Numbered from the stretch's first letter, positions 1 to 9,213 are shown. The stretch is 64,000 nucleotides of DNA from Clostridiales bacterium (GCA_012839345.1 DUNN01000029.1:1-64000), one strand, 5' to 3'. Notes: a model not told the origin generated them from the sequence alone. Numbers and translations: made by a program.

Positions 1-54
1 CGTTGTCCGTTTCCGCAGGCTGTATTCCATATCGCTGAAGCTCTGCTGACTCAT
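1..54 (-). mobile_element. N-terminus of an IS transposase (IS5/IS1182-like), cut by window edge
   Basis: Read on the minus strand from an ATG at 54, the 18 visible codons begin MSQQSFSDMEYS and continue with a basic stretch (LRKRTT). This opening resembles the start of IS5/IS1182-type transposases as I remember them, which begin with a short QxSFSD.EYS-like peptide followed by lysine/arginine-rich residues. A purine-rich ribosome site (AGGCGGTG) precedes the ATG. The rest of the element lies outside the window, so its length, catalytic triad and left inverted repeat cannot be seen. The right end of the element should lie between about 55 and 105, directly before the sigma-factor remnant. Confidence 0.55.
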
Positions 55-105
55 TCCGACACCGCCTAAGCTTTTTCTTCTATTTTATCATATCTCTGTC
101 TCGTC

Positions 106-384
106 GTGCGATTAAATCAGCGGTTCCTTAGATATGATCCGGATTTTGATCGCCTCTTGGAAGAAAACATTGACATCGACAAAGATGTGAAAAAGGTATT
201 GTCAGGATTAAACAATGATGAACTCAAATTATATGATCTGCATTACCGAAGACATCTTCCCCTGAAAGAGCTTGCAATTGCTTATAATCTGACCGTTGCT
301 GCTGTTAAGAATAAAATATACAGACTTAAGCTACATATTGTCAAATTGGTACAGAAAGCAATAGAAGATGAAAGAAAGGGCTAA
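106..384 (+). pseudogene. Sigma-70 region 4 remnant, N-terminus missing
   Basis: The 92 residues look like the C-terminal part of an ECF/sigma-70-family sigma factor: a linker, then a region 4 helix-turn-helix (about residues 38-88) with the typical pattern of leucines, the HLPLKELAIAYNLT first and second helices and the VKNKIYRLK recognition helix. Such sigma factors are usually 160-200 residues, so regions 1-3 are missing. The nominal start is a GTG without a ribosome site and the reading frame closes upstream at 67-69, next to a transposase on the other strand. I infer that an insertion sequence removed the 5' part. The downstream anti-sigma-like gene suggests a former sigma/anti-sigma pair. 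Confidence 0.55.
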
Positions 385-390
385 AATTAA

Positions 391-435
391 TGTATACATG
401 CACAAATTAATAAATTATAATTGTGCATGTATACA
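391..435. repeat. Perfect 15-bp inverted repeat after the sigma remnant
   Basis: Arms TGTATACATGCACAA (391-405) and its exact complement (421-435) are separated by 15 AT-rich bases. It sits 7 bases after the sigma remnant's stop codon. It lacks a GC-rich stem and a T-run, so a classical intrinsic terminator is doubtful; a protein-binding palindrome or an RNA stem at the transcript end are alternatives. Confidence 0.7.
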
Positions 436-508
436 AATGTATTTAATCTGCAGAAATAATTGTGAGACTTTTACCGTTTTTTGTGACTACTAATATAGGA
501 GGTTTTTT

Positions 509-1367
509 ATGGGTTGTACCAAACAAGACGCTGAGATCATTAAAAAGATAATGACAGAGGAAATATCGGATGATAAAGCAGTAGAAAATGAGTTACGCGC
601 AGAGATTTATGATGAGTTACACAAGCCTGATGATGAAATGGACTGCGATCTGATTGATGAGAATATCCAGACGCTTTTCATGCTTGAAGGGCGGAATTAT
701 GAAAATCATATCGATTTAGAAGAAGAGTTAAATAAAGCCCGGAAGAAATCAGACACGGCACAGCCCAAATTACAAAAAGATTTGAGGCGCTTCATGAAGC
801 CTGTTTTAGCGGCATGTATGGCAATCGTTGTTTTCTTTTCTGCTAACGCGGCTGTCGTCCACGCAACCGGCAATGGTATTCTCGACAAAGTTGTTCAATT
901 TGGCAGGAATTATGTCGGGTTTGATTTCACAAAAAAACGGAGAGCAAACTTCAGTTCCGTCCGAACAAATCACCGATAATGAGGCGCTGTATCAAGAATT
1001 AAGGAAAAAGTGTGGTAAATACAGTTTGTTCCCTATGTTGCCAAAATCATTGCCACAGGATTTAAAAATTTTGAGTTTCGAACAACAAAGTTTAACCAAA
1101 AGGGAAACTCTCGCTATTGTTTTAGGAAATAAAAAAAGTTCAATCATAATGAACATTGATTTTTATCTTGACAAAAACACGGTTCCAATTATAAAAATAC
1201 CGAACTCTTCCGATATAGGAAAAATAAGCATCCATGGAGAAAATGTTTATTTATCTACGGAAAATAATAAAATATCATCTATATTTAATTATGGAAACTA
1301 CGTTTATAAATACAGTTCTACCCTCTCTTATGATGAAACGGTCGATGTTTTGCAGTCATTACATTAA
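509..1367 (+). pseudogene. Anti-sigma-factor-like membrane protein (DUF4367-type), frameshifted at an A7 run
   Basis: Two overlapping frames together make one coherent protein. Frame one (509-937) gives an acidic N-terminal cytoplasmic domain rich in aspartate and glutamate, then a single membrane segment around residues 96-115 (PVLAACMAIVVFFSANA). Frame two (from about 939 to 1367) continues with an extracytoplasmic domain resembling DUF4367. The switch falls on the seven-A run at 931-937: removing one A joins KK directly to NGEQTS and gives about 285 residues. Ribosome site AGGAGG stands 8 bases before the ATG. The layout (sigma gene, then membrane-anchored regulator) is that of an ECF sigma/anti-sigma pair. 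The break may be a true mutation, a sequencing error or programmed slippage. Confidence 0.6.
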
Positions 1368-1388
1368 TTAATAAAAGGAGAAATCAAG

Positions 1389-1919
1389 ATGTTTAAAAAA
1401 ATTACCGCAATACTATTTTCATTGGCGATATTCTTTAGTGTTTTTACTGTAAGTGCGTCGGCAGCAGAATTCTACTCAAACAAGGATAATTATTCAACTC
1501 CAACATCGGGGGTTCAGTCGGCTGACCCGCACCATGCTTCAGGTTTATACAACACCGCTACCCAAGGCAGATATTCAAAAAATGCTGCGGGTTTAATTGC
1601 ATTTTCAAGCCTTGATATGTATCTAGAAAGTGGAAATACGTTGCTACTTGATGGTACTACAGATGGTAGCGAGGTCTTAGACAAAATAGGCTTCCAGAAC
1701 ATAACATTACAAAGGTGGCAAAACGGCAACTGGAACAACGTCAAAGTATGGAGCACCTACAGATACAACAGTTCTACATATAATTACGAGTACAAAACAA
1801 CGGTTACACCCGGCTACGATTACCGGTTTGTAGCAACGCATTATGGGGAAATTGATTGGCTTTCTATTCCCTCAATTGAGACTTTCTATAATGAGACAAG
1901 CTATCTCCATGTGGGTTGA
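1389..1919 (+). CDS. Small secreted protein, DUF6147-like
   Basis: A 176-residue protein with a clear Sec signal peptide (MFKKITAILFSLAIFF..., cleavage likely after the ASAA around residue 26). The mature part is rich in aromatic residues, serine, threonine and asparagine and has the look of an all-beta domain: SGLIAFSS..., DGTTDGSEVLDKIGFQNITLQRW, then TPGYDYRFVATHY. This pattern recalls the small secreted DUF6147 proteins of Clostridia, but I cannot confirm it without a profile search. Ribosome site AAAGGAG lies 9 bases upstream and only 21 bases separate it from the preceding anti-sigma-like gene, so co-transcription is likely. Low-GC codon use contrasts with the core genes further on. Confidence 0.6.
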   Translation: MFKKITAILFSLAIFFSVFTVSASAAEFYSNKDNYSTPTSGVQSADPHHASGLYNTATQGRYSKNAAGLIAFSSLDMYLESGNTLLLDGTTDGSEVLDKIGFQNITLQRWQNGNWNNVKVWSTYRYNSSTYNYEYKTTVTPGYDYRFVATHYGEIDWLSIPSIETFYNETSYLHVG

Positions 1920-2094
1920 TTGAACCAATATATAAGTGGCTTAGTATTATTGTATTCTATGCGCGCATTTGTAATAAATTCACCTTAGGAAGGAGGCTGA
2001 TTCCATTGGCTTGATAATGGGGTGAAAAATTCCTCTTTGTTTGTAAATGTTGGTGTTAATCGTGACGTGTTGAAAAACGAAGGAGGTTTTTTTA

Positions 2095-2637
2095 ATGCAA
2101 AAATATTTCAAAAAATTTGTCAGTCTCGTTCTGGCTCTATCATTGTCCGTAGTTCTTTCCGTTCCGGCATTCGCAGCAACATCTAAAACCAATTATAAAG
2201 ACAGTAGTAGCCCCTCTAGTGCTACTAGTACATCTGATTCATCAAATGTTTTGGTGAATAATGGGTCAGTAAAGGCAGATACTATTCCAGCTAATAGTAA
2301 TACATCCTCCTCCACTGTGAAACTTGATGGAGTGGGTGTAGGGTATATTCATGCGACATGCATAAATCGTGAATATAATGAATATCAACTGGAAATCAAT
2401 TTAGTATTTTCAGACCCATTAGAATCTGTGTCTTATGAAATTGATTGGGGCGATGGTACAACTACTTCTTCATCACGCTATATAAGAGGTGAGTCAAATT
2501 CTTTTTATGATACGGCAGATAATATTTATATAGAATCTGGTGTATACACGCCAAAGGTGAGATTGGAAATATATGCCGTTTCGGGACCTGTTCAAGTGAT
2601 AACGTTACCATCGGTGAATTCAATCATAATACTATAG
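2095..2637 (+). CDS. Secreted protein with PKD-like motif
   Basis: A 180-residue exported protein. Residues 1-28 are a signal peptide ending in VPAFAA; residues 30-75 form a Ser/Thr/Asn-rich, probably disordered segment; the rest is a beta-domain containing VSYEIDWGDGTT, the hallmark loop of PKD (polycystic kidney disease) domains. Ribosome site AAGGAGG stands 8 bases upstream. PKD domains normally mediate protein or carbohydrate contacts on cell surfaces; no enzymatic motif is visible. It follows another small secreted protein, so the two may form one exported set under the upstream sigma/anti-sigma pair (inference). Confidence 0.6.
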   Translation: MQKYFKKFVSLVLALSLSVVLSVPAFAATSKTNYKDSSSPSSATSTSDSSNVLVNNGSVKADTIPANSNTSSSTVKLDGVGVGYIHATCINREYNEYQLEINLVFSDPLESVSYEIDWGDGTTTSSSRYIRGESNSFYDTADNIYIESGVYTPKVRLEIYAVSGPVQVITLPSVNSIIIL

Positions 2638-2831
2638 TAATTTTTCATATAAAATGGAGGATCACTGTTGATGATTTGCTACGGTTGCTGCTTTACTGTA
2701 AGTAACAACACCATTAGAATCGGTAGTAGAATTTTCCTGTTTAAAAGTTTCGTTGTTATATAATAATTTGGCAAGGTGGTAATCTACCTTTAGGTTGCAC
2801 CTTACTTTCATGTTAAAGAGGATGTAAATTT
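2638..2831 (+). other. Intergenic stretch with a possible 30-residue peptide
   Basis: No conserved gene seen. An ORF at 2671-2763 (MICYGCCFTVSNNTIRIG..., 30 residues) follows a TGGAGG motif 13 bases before its ATG, a loose spacing. The stretch also contains AAGGTG at 2775 and CACCTT at 2801, which could pair across a 20-base loop. Whether either is functional cannot be decided from sequence alone. Confidence 0.2.
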
Positions 2832-3548
2832 ATGTGTGATTTATGCAGTGCTTTTCCAGATATATATCTTTTTGATCTGGCGATGAATTTGTATTTCTCA
2901 GGAGAAAGCAATAGTGTGAGTTTTGATATTCGTTTTGATGATTATCCCAAAATATCAAAAAATATCGAATCAGCAAAAGATATATTCTGTGAGGTTAAGA
3001 TATTTAAACCAATAAATTCGGACTATTACCAGATTGTAGGAAAAGGGCTGGCTCAAAATGCTATAGATACAATCAATTATTGCGGCATTAAAAAGCAGTT
3101 GCCAAGCGGATATCAGGAATGGTTTGACTTGTTTTTAGATAGAAACTGTTTAGATTCTTCAATTTTAATCAAGGAAAAACTATTTTCTGTAGAACTTTAC
3201 GATGCCAAAATTGATCAGATTAATAAAGTTTCAAAAGCAGTAGAGAAGCCGAATGTCTTAGTATCAGTCCTTTTAAATCTATATGTAATCAATGAGTCCA
3301 GATTTCAAAACAGTGCTGTTGCCCTTTTAACCAGGCATTGTGAGTTAGATGACGAATTAAAAGAGTATATTATAAATTTTTTTAGTAAATATTTTAATAA
3401 AATTATAGTAATTGCACGAAATTTTAATCATAAATCCTGGATAGAACTATTAGAACTATCAAATCCGAATAATAATGCTCGAAAATATATCGATGCCGGT
3501 ATAACTATTATTGATATGTTTGAAAAAACTTTATATAATCTCAACTGA
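2832..3548 (+). CDS. Hypothetical protein, 238 residues
   Basis: I do not recognise this protein. It starts at an ATG with AGAGGATG about 9 bases upstream. It has no signal peptide or membrane segment. The first half contains short beta-like stretches (VSFDIRFDDYP, IFCEVKIFKP), the second half is predicted-helical by eye (VLVSVLLNLYVINE, LKEYIINFFSKYFNKIIVIARNF). Codon use is strongly AT-rich, like the neighbouring secreted-protein genes and unlike the chromosomal core. It ends the block of accessory genes before the mobilizable element and is probably cytoplasmic. Confidence 0.5.
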   Translation: MCDLCSAFPDIYLFDLAMNLYFSGESNSVSFDIRFDDYPKISKNIESAKDIFCEVKIFKPINSDYYQIVGKGLAQNAIDTINYCGIKKQLPSGYQEWFDLFLDRNCLDSSILIKEKLFSVELYDAKIDQINKVSKAVEKPNVLVSVLLNLYVINESRFQNSAVALLTRHCELDDELKEYIINFFSKYFNKIIVIARNFNHKSWIELLELSNPNNNARKYIDAGITIIDMFEKTLYNLN

Positions 3549-3875
3549 ACAAAAGCTATTGCTTCTGGGAACCTGTAATATACAATAAATTAGACAGGAA
3601 CTGAAGGAAAGAGCAAAGAACATGCCTCAGGTTCGGCAACAAAATGGACATGGCAACCACATGCTCATTGTAATTTGGAATCGGGTCATGCTCGAGGTCA
3701 CCTTCCCTCTTGGTCAGAAGGCCGATTTATTGTTTTCAAATAGACCTTCTTTATGCCCGTTTATCCCTGAGAGAGCGACGATTCCATTGAACATTTTATT
3801 AAATTCTTTACATACGTTGTCGTAATCTCAACAAAACAGATTTCAAAATTCTTTAAGAATCTCAATAGAAAATTC
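3549..3875 (-). pseudogene. Gene-poor stretch with a possible decayed minus-strand gene
   Basis: Nothing intact is supported here. On the minus strand, three short fragments in different frames read in order (about 3790-3620): MFNGIVALRDKR, then KEGLFENNKSAF, then LTKREGDLEHDPIPNYNEHV followed by VAMSILLPNLRHVLC. Together they look like one small protein broken by two frameshifts, but I recognise no family. A 10-bp inverted repeat (3851-3860 with 3872-3881) overlaps the end of the next gene and might mark an element boundary or a weak transcription end. Confidence 0.25.
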
Positions 3876-4820
3876 TTAAAGCCACTCTTTAAATTCTTCC
3901 AATGTCATCTTTCCGTTGATACACAGTTCCCGTTTTTTTCTTGCCTGTTCTGACCATTCATAAAAGTTTTCTTTTGTAATCTTTCCATACTTAATCCAAG
4001 CGAACCGCTTCTTGTAAGCCTTGCTGTACGCTTTAAGTGCCGGATTCTCCGCCTTCTTTTTCTCCCATACATGGAGTGCTCCGATCTCCTTGCAGGTGTG
4101 CCCGGCGCTGTCGAACGGCCGGTCACAGTATTGGGTGTTGATGTATCCGGTCAGGGCAAAATATTTACCGCAGTTTTTACAGACACGGAACCGCTGCTCC
4201 CGCTTCACACATTCCCGGATAAAGTAATCAATAATATCATAAATATCCTTTGGACATAAGACTTCTGTAAATGTTTTCCGGCCAATCCTTTCAAAGCTTA
4301 TGGGCTGAGGCTGGAACTGAAAAACATCCAGACTGTTTTTACTTTTTTCATCATAATAGTCCGCCATCTTTTTCTGAATCGGTTCGTCCGGAGAAAGAAT
4401 GTCCAGTACCTGACCCCATAGATTCTTAATCTGCTCCTGCATGCTGGAAATGTTGGACGGAATATGCGTGAGCTTTTTGTAGGGTAATAAATCTATAATA
4501 TCCTTATAATTCTGTTGCTCCGCCTGTTCTAGCCTTTCCTGCCAGTCAAGGCGCAGAAGTTCAAAATAGATGTGCTGCTTTGCGACGGTATCAAGCCCCT
4601 TGCGGACTTCATCGGCAAGTCGCGTGTCCTTCTCCGAATATAGCTTTCGGAGATCAGCACCCATTTTCTCAAAGATATTTCCGTATGACATAATGTCCAG
4701 ATACAACAAATCCATCAGGCTTTGCGAAAATGCAAAGCCTTTTCTTATTGTCTTCTGTTCGTTTCCATACTCGAAAAATTCTTTTCCTTCGGATATGTAA
4801 ACCTTGAAACTGTATGCCAT
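3876..4820 (-). CDS. DUF6076-type protein of mobile elements
   Basis: A 314-residue cytoplasmic protein. The N-terminal two thirds are helical and charged; the C-terminal third has a zinc-ribbon-like cluster, CKNCGKYF...YCDRPFDSAGHTCKE, then a basic helical tail. The overall pattern (cysteine cluster, YINTQYCD, basic KAYKKRFAW tail) matches DUF6076 proteins as I know them, which recur on integrative elements of gut Clostridia; their function is unknown. I chose the ATG at 4820 because GAGGTG lies 8 bases before it; an in-frame GTG three codons earlier overlaps that site. It is divergent from the mobilization genes and has its own promoter. Confidence 0.6.
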   Translation of the reverse strand: MAYSFKVYISEGKEFFEYGNEQKTIRKGFAFSQSLMDLLYLDIMSYGNIFEKMGADLRKLYSEKDTRLADEVRKGLDTVAKQHIYFELLRLDWQERLEQAEQQNYKDIIDLLPYKKLTHIPSNISSMQEQIKNLWGQVLDILSPDEPIQKKMADYYDEKSKNSLDVFQFQPQPISFERIGRKTFTEVLCPKDIYDIIDYFIRECVKREQRFRVCKNCGKYFALTGYINTQYCDRPFDSAGHTCKEIGALHVWEKKKAENPALKAYSKAYKKRFAWIKYGKITKENFYEWSEQARKKRELCINGKMTLEEFKEWL

Positions 4821-4861
4821 CTTTGTCACCTCAAAATAGACTATTGACTTTATTTAAATAT

Positions 4862-4890
4862 ATTATACATAAGTCTTGACAAGAAATCAA
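4862..4890 (-). promoter_or_regulatory. SigA-type promoter of the DUF6076 gene
   Basis: On the minus strand TTGATT (4890-4885) is followed after 17 bases by TATAAT (4867-4862), about 42 bases before the ATG at 4820. Confidence 0.65.
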
Positions 4891-5443
4891 GAGAGAGTTA
4901 TCATAGCATTGTAGACTACAGAATATATTTATATGAATAGTCTATTTACAATTCAGAGAGGAGGCTCACTGACAACTGAATATCATATCCGGTCAAAGAT
5001 ACCGACACTTCCGCCAACAGCTTCGCCATGACCCCATAAGGAGAGCGAGCCAGCTTGTAAAAGCTGATACCGACGGGAAGAAGGAAATACGTGGCGGCTT
5101 CTGCGGAGCAGGGCGACAGGCACAGGAAAGACGGCCAGAATATGTGCGAAAAAAGACCGCAAATCCACGGCAATGGACTTGCGGTCAGGCGCAGCACCAA
5201 TCAAGTCAAGATTGGCCTTGCAAAATTACTTTATCACCAGTATAGCAGTGGAACCGCAGGAATGCAATCTTTTTTCACTGTTGAAGACAAAAGAGATTTG
5301 TGGAAACTGCGGGCCACGCGATACTACCCCGAAGGGGTAGGCCAGCATATTGTTTGTATTGACGGCGGCTATCGCCACCGCCAATACAAACAGCTGGTCG
5401 GGGGCGCGCCCCCAAGCCCCCGGGACGAAAGGAGCGTGACTAT
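4891..5443. other. Non-coding control region of the mobilizable element, likely oriT
   Basis: This stretch carries no convincing gene. It holds a hairpin, GACCGCAA...TTGCGGTC, around 5154-5187, and a tight set of palindromes just before mobC: CTACCCC/GGGGTAG with a GAA loop (5324-5340), an 11-bp arm pair TGTTTGTATTG/CAATACAAACA (5351-5361 and 5382-5392) and GGGGGCGCGCCCCC (5400-5413). Stacked inverted repeats directly upstream of mobC and the relaxase are the usual place and form of a MOBP-type origin of transfer. The nick site itself cannot be located by eye. Confidence 0.5.
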
Positions 5444-5752
5444 TTGAAAAAAGACAAGATGTTCGCCATGCGTATGAGCACCGCGGACTATGAACGCATT
5501 CAGAATAAGGCGCTGCTGGCGGGTATGACCATGACGGATTTTCTTACCCTGTCCGCACTTGGTAAGGAAATTATTGTAGTGGAGGGTCTGGATGCTGTTA
5601 CAGGACAGCTCAAGGCGATTGGTAAGAACCTGAACCAGCTGACGGTGCTTTGCAATATGGGCAGGATTACCTGCCCCGACCTTACGGAAACAAAGCGGAG
5701 CTTCGGTGCGGTGTTCGATTCCATCTGCGACCTGATGGACAAAGGGGCGTGA
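5444..5752 (+). CDS. mobC: MobC-like relaxosome accessory protein
   Basis: A 102-residue protein that starts on TTG with GGAG 9 bases upstream. The N-terminal part has a ribbon-helix-helix look (MFAMRMSTADYERIQNKALLAGMTMTDFLTLSAL), followed by the QLKAIGKNLNQLT motif typical of bacterial mobilization proteins of the MobC family (about residues 55-75). MobC binds near oriT and helps open DNA for the relaxase. It lies between the palindromic oriT candidate and the relaxase gene, four bases apart from the latter, so the two are probably translated from one message. Confidence 0.8.
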   Translation: MKKDKMFAMRMSTADYERIQNKALLAGMTMTDFLTLSALGKEIIVVEGLDAVTGQLKAIGKNLNQLTVLCNMGRITCPDLTETKRSFGAVFDSICDLMDKGA

Positions 5753-5756
5753 GATT

Positions 5757-7136
5757 ATGGCAATCGTCTATGCCGTAAAAGAACGTACTCAAAGCCGCAT
5801 TGCCATGAAAAAGGTGATGGATTATGTGGCGCAAGACTACAAGACCATGTTTGAGGATGCACAGGGAAATCGGCTCAAGCTGCTATCCGGGCAGAACTGC
5901 TGCGGGGAAACCGCCTTTCAGGAATTTATGGCAACGAAAAAGCAGTACAGAAAAGAAAAAGGCGTGTATTTCTACCAGTATGTGCAGAGCTTCAAGCCGG
6001 ACTGCGGAGCCACACCACAGGAAATCCACCAGATGGGCATTGAGCTTGCCAGACGGTTCGAGGGATACGAGGTACAGATTGCTACCCATATCGACCGTGA
6101 CCATTGGCACAATCACCTGATTGTCAATTCCGTCAGCTGTAAGAGCGGGCTGAAGCTGCAATTCAATGAAAAGGATTTAGAGCAGTTGCGCACTCTCTCG
6201 GATGAAATCTGTGCGGCGCATGGGTTAGAGATTTTAAAGCCCTATCGGAAACCCGCCATGAAGCCCATGGGTGCCGGGGAGTACCGGTCGGCTGTGCGGG
6301 GCGGCAGCTTCAAATTTCAACTGATGAACGCCATAGACACAGCGCTTGCCCAAAGCCGCACACAAGCCGAATTTACCGCCTGTATGGAGGAAATGGGCTA
6401 TGGGGTGAAGTGGATACCCCATCATAAATACATCACCTATACAGCCCCCACAGGCCAGCGGTGCAGGGACAACAAGCTCCACGATGAAAAATATCTCAAA
6501 GAAAGGATGGAACAGCACTTTGCCCAACTTGAACGAACTCAAGGCTTTGAACAAGCCGCAGGAGAACCCACAAAAAATCACAGTGCCCTATCTGCCGCAG
6601 GTCAGCGCTATCCCAACAGAGGAATGGGACGCTATGCTCAGCAGCCAGACGGTGCTGCTGGAACGGATGGCGGCGCTGGGACAGTATATCTCAACCTTGC
6701 CGACCACTCCAGAAATCGAGAAAGCCATCCGGGATTACTGTCAGGGGATATACGACAAACAGGGGGATATGCTGTGTCGGGTCATCAACGACCAGCACAG
6801 GCGGATTTCGCAGACTGTGACAGAGATGCTCTCGAAGCAGGAGAGCAATCTGAACTGGAAGATACAGCAGGGATTCAAGGAGCAGACGGAAGCGCTCCGA
6901 CACCGGGACATGCTGCCGTGGAAGCTCAAAGCAAAATGGACGGCCGTGGGGCTGCTCTCCTCGACGGCGCTCTATACCTTGCTAAGTCTGTTGAAGATCT
7001 TGTAAATCCCTATGACCCGGACGCCGAGCGCCAGAAATACGCACAGGAGTGTATGCGTCGAAAATCCGGAAAAAAGAAAAAACAGAAGCACGGTTATAGT
7101 CCTCAGTACGAGCAGGACATGGAACAGAGTATGTAG
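5757..7136 (+). CDS. MOBP-type relaxase/mobilization nuclease
   Basis: A 459-residue relaxase that would nick oriT and pilot the single strand during transfer. The N-terminal catalytic domain has a candidate nucleophile Tyr23 (MDYVAQDY) and the metal-binding histidine motif HIDRDHWHNH at residues 111-120. Residues up to about 265 look like a normal relaxase. From about 275 to 410 the sequence becomes low-complexity (Gly, Ala, Gln, Asp) exactly where another protein is encoded in the +1 frame; a basic tail (KSGKKKKQK) closes it. No coupling protein or secretion genes are present, so transfer would need a helper element. The stop is followed by the AGGAGG of the next gene. Confidence 0.85.
   Translation: MAIVYAVKERTQSRIAMKKVMDYVAQDYKTMFEDAQGNRLKLLSGQNCCGETAFQEFMATKKQYRKEKGVYFYQYVQSFKPDCGATPQEIHQMGIELARRFEGYEVQIATHIDRDHWHNHLIVNSVSCKSGLKLQFNEKDLEQLRTLSDEICAAHGLEILKPYRKPAMKPMGAGEYRSAVRGGSFKFQLMNAIDTALAQSRTQAEFTACMEEMGYGVKWIPHHKYITYTAPTGQRCRDNKLHDEKYLKERMEQHFAQLERTQGFEQAAGEPTKNHSALSAAGQRYPNRGMGRYAQQPDGAAGTDGGAGTVYLNLADHSRNRESHPGLLSGDIRQTGGYAVSGHQRPAQADFADCDRDALEAGEQSELEDTAGIQGADGSAPTPGHAAVEAQSKMDGRGAALLDGALYLAKSVEDLVNPYDPDAERQKYAQECMRRKSGKKKKQKHGYSPQYEQDMEQSM
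6484..7005 (+). CDS. Nested mobilization-type membrane protein overprinted on the relaxase gene
   Basis: A 173-residue ORF lies wholly inside the relaxase gene in the +1 frame. Unlike a chance ORF it reads as a well-formed protein: a proline-containing start, an amphipathic helical body (EWDAMLSSQTVLLERMAALG... and VTEMLSKQESNLNWKIQQGF) with coiled-coil character, then a C-terminal membrane helix (AVGLLSSTALYTLLSLLKIL). The relaxase frame is low-complexity over the same bases, which suggests this frame carries the constraint. Nested mob genes are known from ColE1-type plasmids (mbeB/mbeD in mbeA). No strong ribosome site precedes the ATG (AGGGA 16 bases away); a TTG at 6520 is an alternative start. 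Its role is inferred to be a membrane-linked relaxosome partner. Confidence 0.6.
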   Translation: MKNISKKGWNSTLPNLNELKALNKPQENPQKITVPYLPQVSAIPTEEWDAMLSSQTVLLERMAALGQYISTLPTTPEIEKAIRDYCQGIYDKQGDMLCRVINDQHRRISQTVTEMLSKQESNLNWKIQQGFKEQTEALRHRDMLPWKLKAKWTAVGLLSSTALYTLLSLLKIL

Positions 7137-7149
7137 GAGGTGTGCTTAT

Positions 7150-7386
7150 TTGAAGATTCGAGAACTTTTAAAATGTTGTATCCGTATCTTTCGTAACCGC
7201 AGTGCCCAAGCAGATTTAAGCGGCACTGCACAAGGCATCAAAAAAGCGGGTGAAAAGCTGGCTGTGAAAATCGGCGGTACAACCTATCTGGTCACTTCCT
7301 TTTTTCAGCAGAACAGCAAAAGCCAAAGTACAGCACTGGACAAAATCCAGCGCCTGATTGATAAAGATACATCGCAGCAAAGTTAA
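7150..7386 (+). CDS. TnpW-like transposon-encoded protein
   Basis: A 78-residue protein. The start is the TTG at 7150, eight bases after AGGAGG; longer readings in this frame run back over the relaxase without a ribosome site. The C-terminal half, VKIGGTTYLVTSFFQ...DKIQRLIDKD, is the recognisable core of the small TnpW-type proteins that accompany the serine recombinase in Tn4451-like elements. Their function is not established. It is positioned between the relaxase and the recombinase, as in that transposon family. Confidence 0.65.
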   Translation: MKIRELLKCCIRIFRNRSAQADLSGTAQGIKKAGEKLAVKIGGTTYLVTSFFQQNSKSQSTALDKIQRLIDKDTSQQS

Positions 7387-7398
7387 ATTCTCTCCCAT

Positions 7399-7473
7399 AA
7401 ACCGATTTGTCCGATAGACGCCAGAGCCGGTTGGGGGTATAATGTCGGTAGGATATTTACTCTCAATCGGTTT
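7399..7473 (+). promoter_or_regulatory. Promoter of the recombinase gene inside a 9-bp inverted repeat
   Basis: TAGACG (7415-7420), 17 bases, TATAAT (7438-7443) forms a SigA-type promoter ahead of the recombinase. It is framed by AAACCGATT (7399-7407) and its exact complement AATCGGTTT (7465-7473). The flanking repeat could be an operator or a recombinase-related site; which one is not decidable here. Confidence 0.5.
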
Positions 7474-7479
7474 GGCTGA

Positions 7480-9105
<1,626 letters not shown>

Positions 9106-9115
9106 CAAAGGAAAA

Positions 9116-9200
9116 GGCACAGGATATCCAAATATCCTGTGCCAATCCTAAAGAAAGCAGTAACTTCCCTATGCCGCCCCATCTAAAGGCGGTTCTTTTT
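9116..9200 (+). terminator. Two hairpins after the recombinase gene
   Basis: A 12-bp perfect stem (GGCACAGGATAT, 9116-9127, with 9132-9143) lacks a T-run; a second short stem CCGCC/GGCGG (9174-9178, 9188-9192) is followed by TTCTTTTT. The second looks like the terminator. The right boundary of the element probably falls in or just after this stretch. Confidence 0.55.
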
Positions 9201-9213
9201 GTTTGCCTGTGAG

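Noticed and set aside
5091-5447. 118-codon plus-strand ORF across the oriT candidate
   Set aside because: It reads through all palindromes, has no ribosome site and gives a composition without recognisable domains; the region is better explained as non-coding control DNA.
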